A DNA stretch of 16,379 nt from Oscillospiraceae bacterium (GCA_029012165.1 JAQXLO010000089.1:1-16379); one strand, 5' to 3'. Positions 6,222 to 13,720 are shown, counted from the stretch's first letter. Notes: generated from the letters alone by a model not told the origin. Translations and numbers: made by a program.

Positions 6222-9014
6222 TCAGGATTCTGCCGGGTCGTCCGGGATCTCTTCTATGAATGCGAAGCCCGTTTCGTCAGACTCGGGTTCCGGTGCGGGC
6301 GTTTCCTCGATGCGGATGGGTCTGGGTGTTGCGGCAACGGCGTAGAAGTTCTTTTTGCGGCGGCGGGCAATCAGCAGTCCGAGAGCCAGTGCGACCCATG
6401 TGATGCCGGAAACGATGGCGGCAGGGCGCAGTCCCACCGGCTCATAATCCAGAACGATCTCGTGATCGCCTGCGTCGATGCGGATGCCCAGAAGTGCCTG
6501 ACCGATTTTCACATAGTCCTCACGGCGGACACGCACGCCGTCCACATACACACGCCAGCCGTCGTCGTAGGGGATGGAGGTATACAGGATCTGGTCAGGC
6601 TCTGCGTGAACCGTACCCTCGATGTGGGTCTCTTCAAAGGTGGTGATCTGCATTCCGCCCTCTTCCAGCGTTTGGAACGCCTGCCGGAACACATCCATGT
6701 CCAGTCCGCAGGCAAAGAACTCCACGGTGCCCGAGCTGCTGTCGTCCTTGATGGGGATCTCCACGTCCACCTCTTCGTTGGCGTCCAGCACGCCCAGATC
6801 CAGGATATACGCCTCGTCAATACTCTGCGTCAAGCTCAGATCGTCGCCGTTGACATAGACCGTATCGACGGCACGGGACTTGACGTACAGGTAGCAGTTC
6901 TGCTGCACATAGGGCGAGATGGTCACGGTGAAGCTGCCGTAGGCGGAGGCATCCAGCTTGCTGAATTCGATGTGGTTGCTCAGCACGGTGTCTGTGGAGA
7001 TATCGTTCACGTTGTTGCAGTATACATAGGAAACATCCATGGGGGTGAACACACCCTGAATGCCGCTGGCACGGCGCAGGAAATCCGACTGCACCGCAAA
7101 GGGGTTGGATTCGGAATCGTTCCAGTTTTCCACGGATGAACCGACGGTGAAGGCGATGGGCAGGGCGTAGCGGTTTTTGTAGGCGTCATAGGTGGCGTTG
7201 GACACGCACGGCTCGTACAGCGCCTCGTTTTCGAGACCGGTGCTGTCGTTCTTTTTGACCACATACTGGAGCGCCGTCATGGCGTTGTAGACCGGGGTCT
7301 GGGGATGGTAGGTGTAGCTGTTGATGTAGTTGCCGTACATTCCCAGGTGACTTTGCAGATTGGACAGCTTTTCCGAAGCCATGGAGGAAAAGGTGGACAG
7401 ACCGTAGTAGTTGTACCAGGCGGGATCCATGCGGGTGCGCAGACTGGACAGTTCCATGCGGTACATTTTGTCGCCGTGGTATGCGTCCAGCGTCGCCTTG
7501 AGGTCGGCGAAGTCTGCGTAGTCGCCGCTGTAGGAGGCTTTGGTCTGGTTCATGGAGTAGTTGTCCGTGTTGGCGATGGCGGATTCGGAGATCACACAGC
7601 ACAGCACCAGCAGGGAGACGGACGCCGCCTGCAATTTTTTATTGCGCATGGCGGCGAGCACCAGCGTGTAGACAAAGGTGAAGGCCAAAGAGATCAGGAT
7701 CGTGGTTTCGGAAACATTTTTGGAGCCGATCTCCTGCACCATCACGATGAAGAACATCACGCCGACGCCTGTCAGCAGCAGCTCCTTGCCGCTGAATTCC
7801 CGGATGCGGCAGATGGCACGGAAAGCGAGGATCAGCAGGATGAAGGAGTACATGAACGAGAAACGGTACGGCAGGTCGTTGGGGAAATGGAAGCCGTGCC
7901 AGACGTAGTTGGCGAAGTTGATGTTGAAGGAGAAGTACAGCACGCCAAGAAGCAGAACGTGCATGATCTTCTCTTTAAGCTTGATGGACTTGGACAGTAA
8001 ATACAGCGGGATGAGCATGACGGTGAGGATGCCGCAGTACACATTCGGCAGTACATCCTCGCCGCTGGAACGGATGGTCGGCTCCACGCTGGCCAGATGG
8101 TTGGCGAGGAAGTCGAAGATGGAGTAGTAGCTCTTGTAGTCCTGCGGGAAGGAGCCGGAGGTCGCCGAGCAGGCACGCAGGATAAACACTGTCGGCAGCA
8201 GAGCGAACAGCGCCAGCAGTGCCGCCAGAACGGAGGCGCCGGCAAAGGTAAAGCCTGCGTTCAAAAAGCGCATATTGCCGGGGCTGAATTTTCTTTTGTA
8301 CGGGTCAAGCTTGTCCGCAAAATTGTAGCAGGACAGGTACCGCACCAAAAAGTACAGCACGGAGAACAGGCACACCATGAGCGCCATGTAGTAGTTGGAG
8401 ATCATGATGACGGTCAGCACCAGCGTGTAGAGCAAAAAGCCCTTTTTGTCGATGATGCGCTCGATGCCGAGGATCACCAGCGGGAACAGCATCATGGCAT
8501 CCAGCCACATGACGTTCCAGTAGTAGGCGATGAAAAAGCCGCAGAACGAGTACAGCACACCGAATGCGGCGCTCACGTGGTCGCTGCGGTGTTGGGATTT
8601 GCGCAGATAGTAGGTGAAGAAAGCGGCGGCAAAGGCGGCTTTGAGCAGGATCATCAGCGCAATGGCGTCGGGGATGTTGGCGTGGGAGAACAGGAACATG
8701 ACCACCAGCAGGGGACTGGCGAGGTAGTTGAAAAAGTTGCCGAGGAAACTGCCGCCCATGCCTGTGTTCCATGAGTATAAAAGGCTGTCGCCGTTTTTGA
8801 TGCGCTCGTACAGCTCCGCAAATAGAGGACCGTACTGGTGGTACAAGTCCATGCGCAGGATGGTGACGTCCCCGAAGGGCGCCATCTTGAAGCAGTAAAA
8901 AACGAGCACCATAATGAGCGCCGAGCAGAAAAATGCCAGTGCGCAGAAACGGTTGTCAAAAGCAATCTTTCGCAGACCGGTCTTTTTGGCGGACTTTGTT
9001 GGTGTATTCGACAT
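6222..9014 (-). CDS. yfhO: YfhO-family polytopic membrane protein (GT-C-like glycosyltransferase)
   Basis: A 930-residue integral membrane protein heading the glycan operon. A basic cytoplasmic start is followed by a first span at about 23-43 and an extracytoplasmic loop with the hallmark MDLYHQY (55-61), and later SWNTGMGGSFLG (about 81-92). Many further spans lie in the first half, then a large extracytoplasmic region. Near 816-860 is the typical YfhO end domain (DDGWRVYVDG ... AGDHEIVLDYEPVGLR), then a last span at about 865-883 and an acidic, proline-rich tail. Characterised YfhO proteins in Bacillus and Listeria glycosylate lipoteichoic acid using undecaprenyl-phosphate sugars on the outer membrane face. 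By analogy this one may decorate a teichoic acid or the glycan made by the operon. The start at 9014 is preferred to one at 9068 because AGGAGG lies 11 bases upstream and the promoter -10 box falls between the two. Confidence 0.9.
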   Translation of the reverse strand: MSNTPTKSAKKTGLRKIAFDNRFCALAFFCSALIMVLVFYCFKMAPFGDVTILRMDLYHQYGPLFAELYERIKNGDSLLYSWNTGMGGSFLGNFFNYLASPLLVVMFLFSHANIPDAIALMILLKAAFAAAFFTYYLRKSQHRSDHVSAAFGVLYSFCGFFIAYYWNVMWLDAMMLFPLVILGIERIIDKKGFLLYTLVLTVIMISNYYMALMVCLFSVLYFLVRYLSCYNFADKLDPYKRKFSPGNMRFLNAGFTFAGASVLAALLALFALLPTVFILRACSATSGSFPQDYKSYYSIFDFLANHLASVEPTIRSSGEDVLPNVYCGILTVMLIPLYLLSKSIKLKEKIMHVLLLGVLYFSFNINFANYVWHGFHFPNDLPYRFSFMYSFILLILAFRAICRIREFSGKELLLTGVGVMFFIVMVQEIGSKNVSETTILISLAFTFVYTLVLAAMRNKKLQAASVSLLVLCCVISESAIANTDNYSMNQTKASYSGDYADFADLKATLDAYHGDKMYRMELSSLRTRMDPAWYNYYGLSTFSSMASEKLSNLQSHLGMYGNYINSYTYHPQTPVYNAMTALQYVVKKNDSTGLENEALYEPCVSNATYDAYKNRYALPIAFTVGSSVENWNDSESNPFAVQSDFLRRASGIQGVFTPMDVSYVYCNNVNDISTDTVLSNHIEFSKLDASAYGSFTVTISPYVQQNCYLYVKSRAVDTVYVNGDDLSLTQSIDEAYILDLGVLDANEEVDVEIPIKDDSSSGTVEFFACGLDMDVFRQAFQTLEEGGMQITTFEETHIEGTVHAEPDQILYTSIPYDDGWRVYVDGVRVRREDYVKIGQALLGIRIDAGDHEIVLDYEPVGLRPAAIVSGITWVALALGLLIARRRKKNFYAVAATPRPIRIEETPAPEPESDETGFAFIEEIPDDPAES

Positions 9015-9025
9015 GGTAGGACAGA

Positions 9026-9031
9026 CCTCCT
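9026..9031 (-). promoter_or_regulatory. Ribosome binding site deciding the yfhO start
   Basis: A perfect AGGAGG on the minus strand, 11 bases upstream of the ATG at 9014. The other in-frame ATGs farther upstream (9047, 9053, 9068) have no comparable site. Confidence 0.75.
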
Positions 9032-9058
9032 GTATATACTTATACATATTCATCTTGC

Positions 9059-9087
9059 ATTTTACCATACACGGCGCATTCTTTCAA
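9059..9087 (-). promoter_or_regulatory. Sigma-A-type promoter of the glycan operon
   Basis: Read on the minus strand: -35 TTGAAA (9082-9087), a 17-base spacer, and -10 TAAAAT (9059-9064). This gives five of six matches at each box with ideal spacing. Transcription would begin near 9052, leaving a leader of about 38 bases before the yfhO ATG at 9014. It is the only good vegetative promoter seen ahead of the operon. Confidence 0.7.
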
Positions 9088-9104
9088 GTAAAAATTTTTG
9101 AAAG
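9081..9104. repeat. Inverted repeat over the -35 box of the glycan-operon promoter
   Basis: Seven-base arms CTTTCAA (9081-9087) and TTGAAAG (9098-9104) are separated by ten A/T-rich bases. One arm coincides with the -35 element. The symmetry and position fit a repressor or activator site, but short A/T-rich arms can arise by chance and no regulator gene is present. Confidence 0.35.
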
Positions 9105-9150
9105 GGCATATTTTTCATATATGGAATAAAGACGAAAGCGCCTGTGCGGT

Positions 9151-9178
9151 TCTAATTCGGGACAAGACGCCATAGACT
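9151..9178 (+). promoter_or_regulatory. Candidate sigma-E promoter of the spoIIIA operon
   Basis: The -10 candidate CATAGACT (9171-9178) matches the Bacillus sigma-E consensus CATACAHT at seven of eight positions. The -35 candidate TCTAATT (9151-9157) matches KMATATT at five of seven, with a 13-base spacer. Transcription would start near 9185, about 24 bases before spoIIIAA. The known sigma-E control of spoIIIA in Bacillus subtilis supports the assignment, but it rests on matching by eye. Confidence 0.5.
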
Positions 9179-9208
9179 GTACAAAGAAACGGAAAGTGAA
9201 GGACGATT

Positions 9209-10111
9209 ATGGCACAGAAACTCAGGGAAGCGGTGCAGTATATCGTGCCGCGGCTGCGGGAAGCGCTGCTGCGTATGCCGCAGGAAGTCCAGCAAACGGT
9301 GCTGGAGGTACGCCTGCGGGCGGATGCGCCGGTGGTACTGACGTGCATGGACGGGGCGTATTTCCTGCTGCCGGACGGCAGAACCTGCTGTCTGTACCGC
9401 ACCGATGCGATGACGGCGACGAGGCAGGAGGTGCAGAACACCTTTTTATCCCTGTGCGGTTATTCCGTCCACAGCGTGCAAAGGGAGATCTGCGAGGGCT
9501 TTCTCACGCTCTGCGGCGGGCACCGGGCGGGAATCTGCGGCACGGCGGTGACGGATGACAGGGGCGCAGTGCAGAGCCTTGCCGATGTGACCAGCATCAA
9601 CCTGCGTGTGGCACGGCAGATTCCGGGTGCGGCGAAGGCTTTGTGGGATGCACTGTTCCGGCAGGGACTGTGCAGTGTGATCGTGGCGGGACCGCCGGTC
9701 AGCGGAAAGACGACGGTGCTGCACGATCTGGCGGTGCGGCTGTCCGAGGCGCTGTATCGGGTCAGCGTGGTGGACAGCCGCAGGGAGCTTTCCCCCTTGC
9801 CGCTGTGCGACGTGCTGTCGGGGTACGGAAAAGCGCAGGGCATCCTGTGCGCCCTGCGCAGTTTGTCGCCGCAGATGCTCATCTGCGACGAGGTGGCGGA
9901 CGAGGAGGAGATCCGGGCACTGCAAAACGGCTTTGCCGCCGGTGCGGAATGTGCCGTCAGCGTGCACGCAAGGGATGAGACGGATCTGCCGTACAGAAAA
10001 CCCCTGCAGGCGCTTCTGCGGACGGGACAGTTTTCCCACGTGGTACTGCTGCAAGCGTCGCCGCCGTGCCGCATTCGCCGGATTTTTGAAGCAAAGGAGT
10101 TGGGTGCATGA
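9209..10111 (+). CDS. spoIIIAA: Stage III sporulation protein AA, ATPase of the SpoIIIA-SpoIIQ channel
   Basis: A 300-residue cytoplasmic ATPase of the type II/IV secretion superfamily. In the mother cell it is thought to power the channel that joins mother cell and forespore. The family signature GGHRAGICG lies at 103-111. Walker A is GPPVSGKTT at 161-169, and Walker B is MLICDEV at 223-229, followed by an acidic DEEE run where the family normally has GREED-like residues. Length matches the roughly 300 residues usual for SpoIIIAA. A GAAGGAC ribosome binding site precedes the ATG, and a sigma-E-like promoter lies just upstream. It is the first gene of a complete eight-gene operon, and its end overlaps spoIIIAB by four bases. 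It lies divergently from the glycan operon. Confidence 0.96.
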   Translation: MAQKLREAVQYIVPRLREALLRMPQEVQQTVLEVRLRADAPVVLTCMDGAYFLLPDGRTCCLYRTDAMTATRQEVQNTFLSLCGYSVHSVQREICEGFLTLCGGHRAGICGTAVTDDRGAVQSLADVTSINLRVARQIPGAAKALWDALFRQGLCSVIVAGPPVSGKTTVLHDLAVRLSEALYRVSVVDSRRELSPLPLCDVLSGYGKAQGILCALRSLSPQMLICDEVADEEEIRALQNGFAAGAECAVSVHARDETDLPYRKPLQALLRTGQFSHVVLLQASPPCRIRRIFEAKELGA

Positions 10112-10617
10112 GATGGTTGGCGGCAATGCTGGCGGTGCTGCTGGGCATCGCCGTGGGAGCGGGACTGCGTAACAGACTGCGCCGGCAGGCAGAGGTTTTG
10201 CGGCAGATCTGTCTGCTCTTGCGGCAGATGCGCACCGAAACGGCGTATCTGCACACGCCCTTTCCCGCACTGGTGCGATCTCTGGGGGAGAACGGGGAGT
10301 GCAGTGCGCTGACCTTTTTGACGGACTGCGCCGTCCAGTGTACCGCCGGAACGGCATTTCCCGACGCATGGCGTGCCGCCGTGCATCGGTTTCGGCGAAG
10401 CGGTGCGCTGCCGGCACAGGCGGGACGGGAGCTGGCACAGCTGGCGGGATCGGTCTGCGGCGCCGACATACGGCGTGTGGACGGGATCCTTGCGCTGTAC
10501 GAGCAAACCATGGAACGTCACCTGCAAAATGCCGAGGAAAGAAACCGCACCGGCGGCAGGCTCTGTGTGCGGGTGTGCAGTGCTATGGGACTGCTGTTCG
10601 GAATCTTGATCGTATAG
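10108..10617 (+). CDS. spoIIIAB: Stage III sporulation protein AB
   Basis: A 169-residue protein with a membrane span at the N-terminus (about 4-20) and another at the extreme C-terminus (about 154-169). Between them is a helical region that resembles the GspF/TadB family of secretion-platform proteins. Family-typical features are the LLLRQMRTETAYL helix (36-48) and the C-terminal MGLLFGILIV. SpoIIIAB is thought to sit in the mother-cell membrane as the platform on which the SpoIIIAA ATPase acts. The ATG overlaps the spoIIIAA stop by four bases (ATGA), and AAAGGAG (10093-10099) lies eight bases upstream. Sequence conservation in this family is low, so the call depends partly on gene order. 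Confidence 0.92.
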   Translation: MRWLAAMLAVLLGIAVGAGLRNRLRRQAEVLRQICLLLRQMRTETAYLHTPFPALVRSLGENGECSALTFLTDCAVQCTAGTAFPDAWRAAVHRFRRSGALPAQAGRELAQLAGSVCGADIRRVDGILALYEQTMERHLQNAEERNRTGGRLCVRVCSAMGLLFGILIV

Positions 10618-10628
10618 GATGAAATGAA

Positions 10629-10823
10629 ATGGACATTGCCTTTGTTTTTAAGATCGCCGCCGTGGGAATCATCGTTGCGGTGCTCAACCAGATCCTCTCG
10701 AAGTCGGGGCGGGATGACTATGCCATGCTCACCGCCATCGCCGGGATATTGGTGGTGCTGATGATGCTTTTGCCGAAACTGCAAAATCTCTATCGGACGG
10801 TGCGGTCGGTGTTTGACCTGTGA
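10629..10823 (+). CDS. spoIIIAC: Stage III sporulation protein AC
   Basis: A 64-residue membrane protein with two predicted spans (about 5-23 and 31-48). The opening DIAFVFKIAAVGIIVAVLNQ and the following SKSGRDDYA closely follow the conserved SpoIIIAC pattern (FKIAGVGIIVAVL...Q.L..SG), and the length is normal for the family. It forms part of the mother-cell membrane section of the SpoIIIA channel. The start at 10629 follows a short 11-base gap after spoIIIAB. An overlapping ATG at 10624 is out of frame. Its TGA overlaps the GTG start of spoIIIAD by three bases within GTGA. Confidence 0.95.
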   Translation: MDIAFVFKIAAVGIIVAVLNQILSKSGRDDYAMLTAIAGILVVLMMLLPKLQNLYRTVRSVFDL

Positions 10824-11206
10824 GCGGATACAAGGTCGCCGCCTTTGCCATCGTGGCGTCGATTTTGGCGGCAATGCTGAAAAAGGAAAAAGCGGAGTAT
10901 GCCCTTCTTGTTCAGCTGGCTTCGGCGGCGGCGATTCTGCTTTCCGTGGCGGCGTCGGCCTCGACGGTGTTTCATACGCTCATCGGCTTTGCCGAGCGGG
11001 GTGCGCTGGGGACAGGGTACATCCGACTGCTGCTGCGGGGCTTGTGTCTGGCGGCGGCGGGGGAATGGACGGCGGCATTCTGCAAGGATGCGGGAATGTC
11101 GGCATTGGCGGTCACGGTGGAGGCGGCGACGGCGGTTTTGCTGTTGTCCATGTGTTTGCCGCTGATGGAAACGGTGCTGGAATTTGCGGCGGGATTTTTT
11201 GTATGA
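10820..11206 (+). CDS. spoIIIAD: Stage III sporulation protein AD, GTG start
   Basis: A 128-residue membrane protein with spans at about 4-20, 26-45 and two closely spaced segments between 95 and 125. The conserved block GEWTAAFCKDAGMSALAVTVE at 81-101 matches the family pattern (ckDAG..alA..vE). Related in sequence to SpoIIIAC, it is another membrane component of the mother-cell channel. It begins with GTG overlapping the spoIIIAC stop (GTGA), and its TGA overlaps the spoIIIAE ATG in the same manner. It is therefore embedded in a coupled translation unit. Confidence 0.94.
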   Translation: MSGYKVAAFAIVASILAAMLKKEKAEYALLVQLASAAAILLSVAASASTVFHTLIGFAERGALGTGYIRLLLRGLCLAAAGEWTAAFCKDAGMSALAVTVEAATAVLLLSMCLPLMETVLEFAAGFFV

Positions 11207-12240
11207 CGGAAAGTACATGGGATCTGTCGGGTATGACGGACGCACTGCCTGCGGAAGCGGCAGAGATTTTGCGGGATATGGGCATCACGCAGGCGGAGTT
11301 TTCGGGGCTGTTCTCCGTGCGCTTTGCAGACGTGGCGGAAACGGTGTTCGGCGTGTTCCGGGGCAATCTGCGGGAGCCGGCGCTGTTTTTGGGGACGGGA
11401 CTTGGCATTCTGCTGGCTTTGAGCGCCTTCGGCGCCATCGGGAAGCCCGGCGGCAAGGAGTCGGCTCTGCGGGCATATGTGGGCAGTCTGTTTCTGCTCA
11501 CCGCCTGTGCCTCGCCCTTGTATACGGCGCTGACCGTTGCCGTGTCCGCCGTCAAGACGGGCAGCGCCCTTATGTGTGCGCTCATTCCGATTTTGGCGGC
11601 GATCGTGGCGGCAGGCGGCAATCCGGTGCTGTCCGCCGTTTGGCAGACGGCGGTATTCTCGGCGGCGCAGACCGTCTCTGCGGCGGCATCGGGATTCATG
11701 GCGCCGTGCTGTGGTCTCATCGCCGGCACCGGGATCCTCGGCGCACTCATGCCGCAGATGCGCCTGTCGGAGCTGACGGAAAAGATCCGCAAGTGCTGTA
11801 CATGGGTTTTCTCCGCCATGGCGACGCTGTTCACGGCGTTTCTCTCCCTCAAGGGCGTGCTGGCGGGATCGGCGGACACCCTGACCGCCAAGGGCATCAA
11901 GCTGGCGGTGAGCAGCTTTATCCCCGTCATCGGTTCCCAGCTCAGCGACGCCTATGCTTCCGTGGCGGCAAGTCTGTCGGCGGTGCGTTCCACGGCAGGG
12001 GTGTTTGCCGTTGCCGCTGTCTGTGCGGTCACTTTGCCTGCGGGGGTACAGCTGCTGCTGTGGATGGGCGCACTGAAGCTGCTGGGTGTGGCGGCGGCTG
12101 TGCTGGATCGTAAAAACGAGGGCGCACTGCTGTCCGCATTTGACGGCGCCCTGTCGGTACTGCATGCCTGTCTGCTGTTTGTGACCGTGCTGTATGTGCT
12201 GTGCGTCGGAATCATCATCAAGGTAAAGGCGGGGATATAG
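11203..12240 (+). CDS. spoIIIAE: Stage III sporulation protein AE, apparently without signal peptide
   Basis: A 345-residue polytopic membrane protein. The most diagnostic part is about 210-268: the FTAFLSLKGVLAG block is followed by TAKGIKLAVSSFIPVIGSQL and SDAYASVAAS, matching the conserved SpoIIIAE core. Roughly seven hydrophobic spans are seen. Bacillus SpoIIIAE is close to 400 residues and begins with a signal peptide. Here the first 45 residues are hydrophilic and acidic (MTESTWDLSG...), with no signal sequence. Extending the frame upstream would place it across spoIIIAD in a Gly/Cys-rich reading that looks non-coding. The ATG at 11203 overlaps the spoIIIAD stop (ATGA), which supports the short start. 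The TAG stop shares one base with the GTG start of spoIIIAF. Confidence 0.93.
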   Translation: MTESTWDLSGMTDALPAEAAEILRDMGITQAEFSGLFSVRFADVAETVFGVFRGNLREPALFLGTGLGILLALSAFGAIGKPGGKESALRAYVGSLFLLTACASPLYTALTVAVSAVKTGSALMCALIPILAAIVAAGGNPVLSAVWQTAVFSAAQTVSAAASGFMAPCCGLIAGTGILGALMPQMRLSELTEKIRKCCTWVFSAMATLFTAFLSLKGVLAGSADTLTAKGIKLAVSSFIPVIGSQLSDAYASVAASLSAVRSTAGVFAVAAVCAVTLPAGVQLLLWMGALKLLGVAAAVLDRKNEGALLSAFDGALSVLHACLLFVTVLYVLCVGIIIKVKAGI

Positions 12241-12686
12241 TGGAAAGTGTCAGCGGACTTTTACTGGGTCTGTGCTTTGCCGCCGTGCTGGGCGGTACGG
12301 TGCATCTGCTGTCCCCCAACGGCAGTACAGACCGGGCAATGGGGCTGTTCGTGTCCCTGTTTGTGATCGTGTCGATGCTCTCCCCCGTGCAGGAACTGCT
12401 GGGAAACAATTTTAGGCAGAGCGCATTCGGCACACAGCACACGCAGGAAACGGTACAGCAGGCCGTGCTGGACAGCGCCGCCGAGGCCATTCGCCGCAGT
12501 GCCCAGACGGTGCTGGACAAATACGGCATCGAGGCGCGCGTGGAGGTGCAGACGGTAGTGCGGGACGGCGAGGTTCATGCGGGACGGTTCGTCATTTACG
12601 GTGCGGCGGGAGAAAAAGCACAGGAGATCGCAGATGAAATTTATGCACTTACGGGAGAGCTTCCCATCCTGGAAAACGTTCCTTGA
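12240..12686 (+). CDS. spoIIIAF: Stage III sporulation protein AF, GTG start
   Basis: A 148-residue protein with two N-terminal spans (about 5-24 and 34-54) and a soluble C-terminal domain. In the Bacillus homologue that domain has a ring-building fold in the intermembrane space. The LFVSLFVIVSMLSPVQELL segment at 36-54 is typical of the family. The GTG at 12240 overlaps the spoIIIAE TAG by one base and has a GGCGGGG stretch upstream. An ATG at 12201 in the same frame would overlap spoIIIAE by 40 bases and add a basic, non-conserved leader, so it is not preferred. Its last 53 bases overlap the start of spoIIIAG. Confidence 0.88.
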   Translation: MESVSGLLLGLCFAAVLGGTVHLLSPNGSTDRAMGLFVSLFVIVSMLSPVQELLGNNFRQSAFGTQHTQETVQQAVLDSAAEAIRRSAQTVLDKYGIEARVEVQTVVRDGEVHAGRFVIYGAAGEKAQEIADEIYALTGELPILENVP

Positions 12687-13179
12687 AAAAATGCAGACCG
12701 ACAAGAAGCGGGCGCTGATCGTGCTGCTTTGTGCGGCGGCACTGCTTTTGCTGGTACTTTCGGAATGGATGGGGGGAAAGCAGAGCACCCCGGCACAGAC
12801 GCAGGAGACGGACTACGCCGCAGAGCTGGAGACGAAGCTCTCGCAGATGATCAGCGCCATTGACGGCGCAGGCAGGACAAAGGTGCTCGTCACGCTCAAG
12901 GGCAGCGGGGAGACGGTCTATGCCCGCAACGACAAAATGGAGGCGGACAGCACCCGCACCCAAAGCGAGCAGGAGTATGTGCTGGTGCGCTCGGGCAGTG
13001 ACGAAACGGGACTGCGGCTCAAGACGGTGACGCCGCAGGTGCTGGGCGTGGCTGTCGTGTGCGAGGGGGCGGATGTGCCGCAGGTGCGGCAGGCGATCAT
13101 GGATACAATCACGGCGGCGCTGGACATTGGGGCATCCCATGTGAGCGTTGTCCGAATGCAATCGGAAAGGAAGAATTAG
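12634..13179 (+). CDS. spoIIIAG: Stage III sporulation protein AG
   Basis: A 181-residue single-span protein: a short cytoplasmic head, a membrane segment at about 26-43, and an extracytoplasmic domain. SpoIIIAG of Bacillus assembles into a large ring between the two forespore membranes. The conserved region is KLSQMISAIDGAGRTKVLVTL (68-88), followed by VYARND, a classic SpoIIIAG signature. The start at 12634 is chosen over one at 12577 because AGGAG (12622-12626) lies seven bases upstream and the extra leader would be basic and non-conserved. The gene still overlaps spoIIIAF by 53 bases, the longest overlap in this operon. Only one base separates its stop from the spoIIIAH ATG. Confidence 0.94.
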   Translation: MKFMHLRESFPSWKTFLEKMQTDKKRALIVLLCAAALLLLVLSEWMGGKQSTPAQTQETDYAAELETKLSQMISAIDGAGRTKVLVTLKGSGETVYARNDKMEADSTRTQSEQEYVLVRSGSDETGLRLKTVTPQVLGVAVVCEGADVPQVRQAIMDTITAALDIGASHVSVVRMQSERKN

Positions 13180-13180
13180 C

Positions 13181-13720
13181 ATGATACTCAGGAAAAGACA
13201 GTTGGTAACGGCGGCATTGGTGATGGCACTGGGGGCGGCGGTGTTTGTGAACTGGTTCTACACCAAGCCCCGGGCAGAAGCGGCGCCGGCGGAGGCGTCG
13301 GTCACCGAGGCGGCGGAGAATCTGGGCGATGCGCAGTATGTGATCTCTGCGACCACGGGCAAGACAGACAGCTTTGCCGAGGCGAGACTGGAGCGGGAAA
13401 AGGCACAGTCGAAGGCTATGGAAGCATTGCAGGAGGTGCTGCGGGACACTTCCGCCACGCAGACTGCCACAGCCGAAGCGTCGAAGGCGCTGGCGGATTT
13501 GACCGATCGCATCACACTCGAAGCGGATATCGAAACGCTGATTGAGGCAAAAACGGGGCTGGAATCCTTAGTGATCCTCGGGGAGGATTCTGCGGAGATT
13601 TTACTCTCGGACAGCGTTTCGGAAGGCTCTGTGATGCTGCAAATCTCGGAGATCGCCTGCGGCAAGACGGGACTTCCGGCGGAGAAGATCACCATCATCG
13701 AGTCGAAAAAAGGGTCTTAA
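13181..13720 (+). CDS. spoIIIAH: Stage III sporulation protein AH, mother-cell ring protein
   Basis: A 179-residue single-span protein with a basic N-terminus, a membrane segment at about 8-26, an Ala/Glu-rich linker, and a C-terminal domain of about 80 residues of the YscJ/FliF ring-building type. In the family this domain binds forespore SpoIIQ across the intermembrane space and completes the channel. The segment SFAEARLEREKAQSKAMEAL (64-83) follows the family pattern. An in-frame ATG at 13148 would overlap spoIIIAG, while the ATG at 13181 has AAGGAAG upstream and starts directly with the membrane anchor, so it is chosen. No terminator hairpin is seen after the stop. The next promoter begins only 20 bases downstream. 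Confidence 0.94.
   Translation: MILRKRQLVTAALVMALGAAVFVNWFYTKPRAEAAPAEASVTEAAENLGDAQYVISATTGKTDSFAEARLEREKAQSKAMEALQEVLRDTSATQTATAEASKALADLTDRITLEADIETLIEAKTGLESLVILGEDSAEILLSDSVSEGSVMLQISEIACGKTGLPAEKITIIESKKGS

Noticed and set aside
9106..9112. GCATATT, a perfect match to the sigma-E -35 consensus ahead of spoIIIAA
   Set aside because: No good sigma-E -10 box follows at 13-15 bases. The best 8-mer nearby matches only four of eight, so the pair at 9151-9178 is preferred.
10813..11202. Upstream extension of the spoIIIAE frame across spoIIIAD
   Set aside because: The added residues are Gly/Cys-rich and unlike SpoIIIAE, and lie out of frame over the clearly conserved spoIIIAD. The ATGA junction gives a better start.
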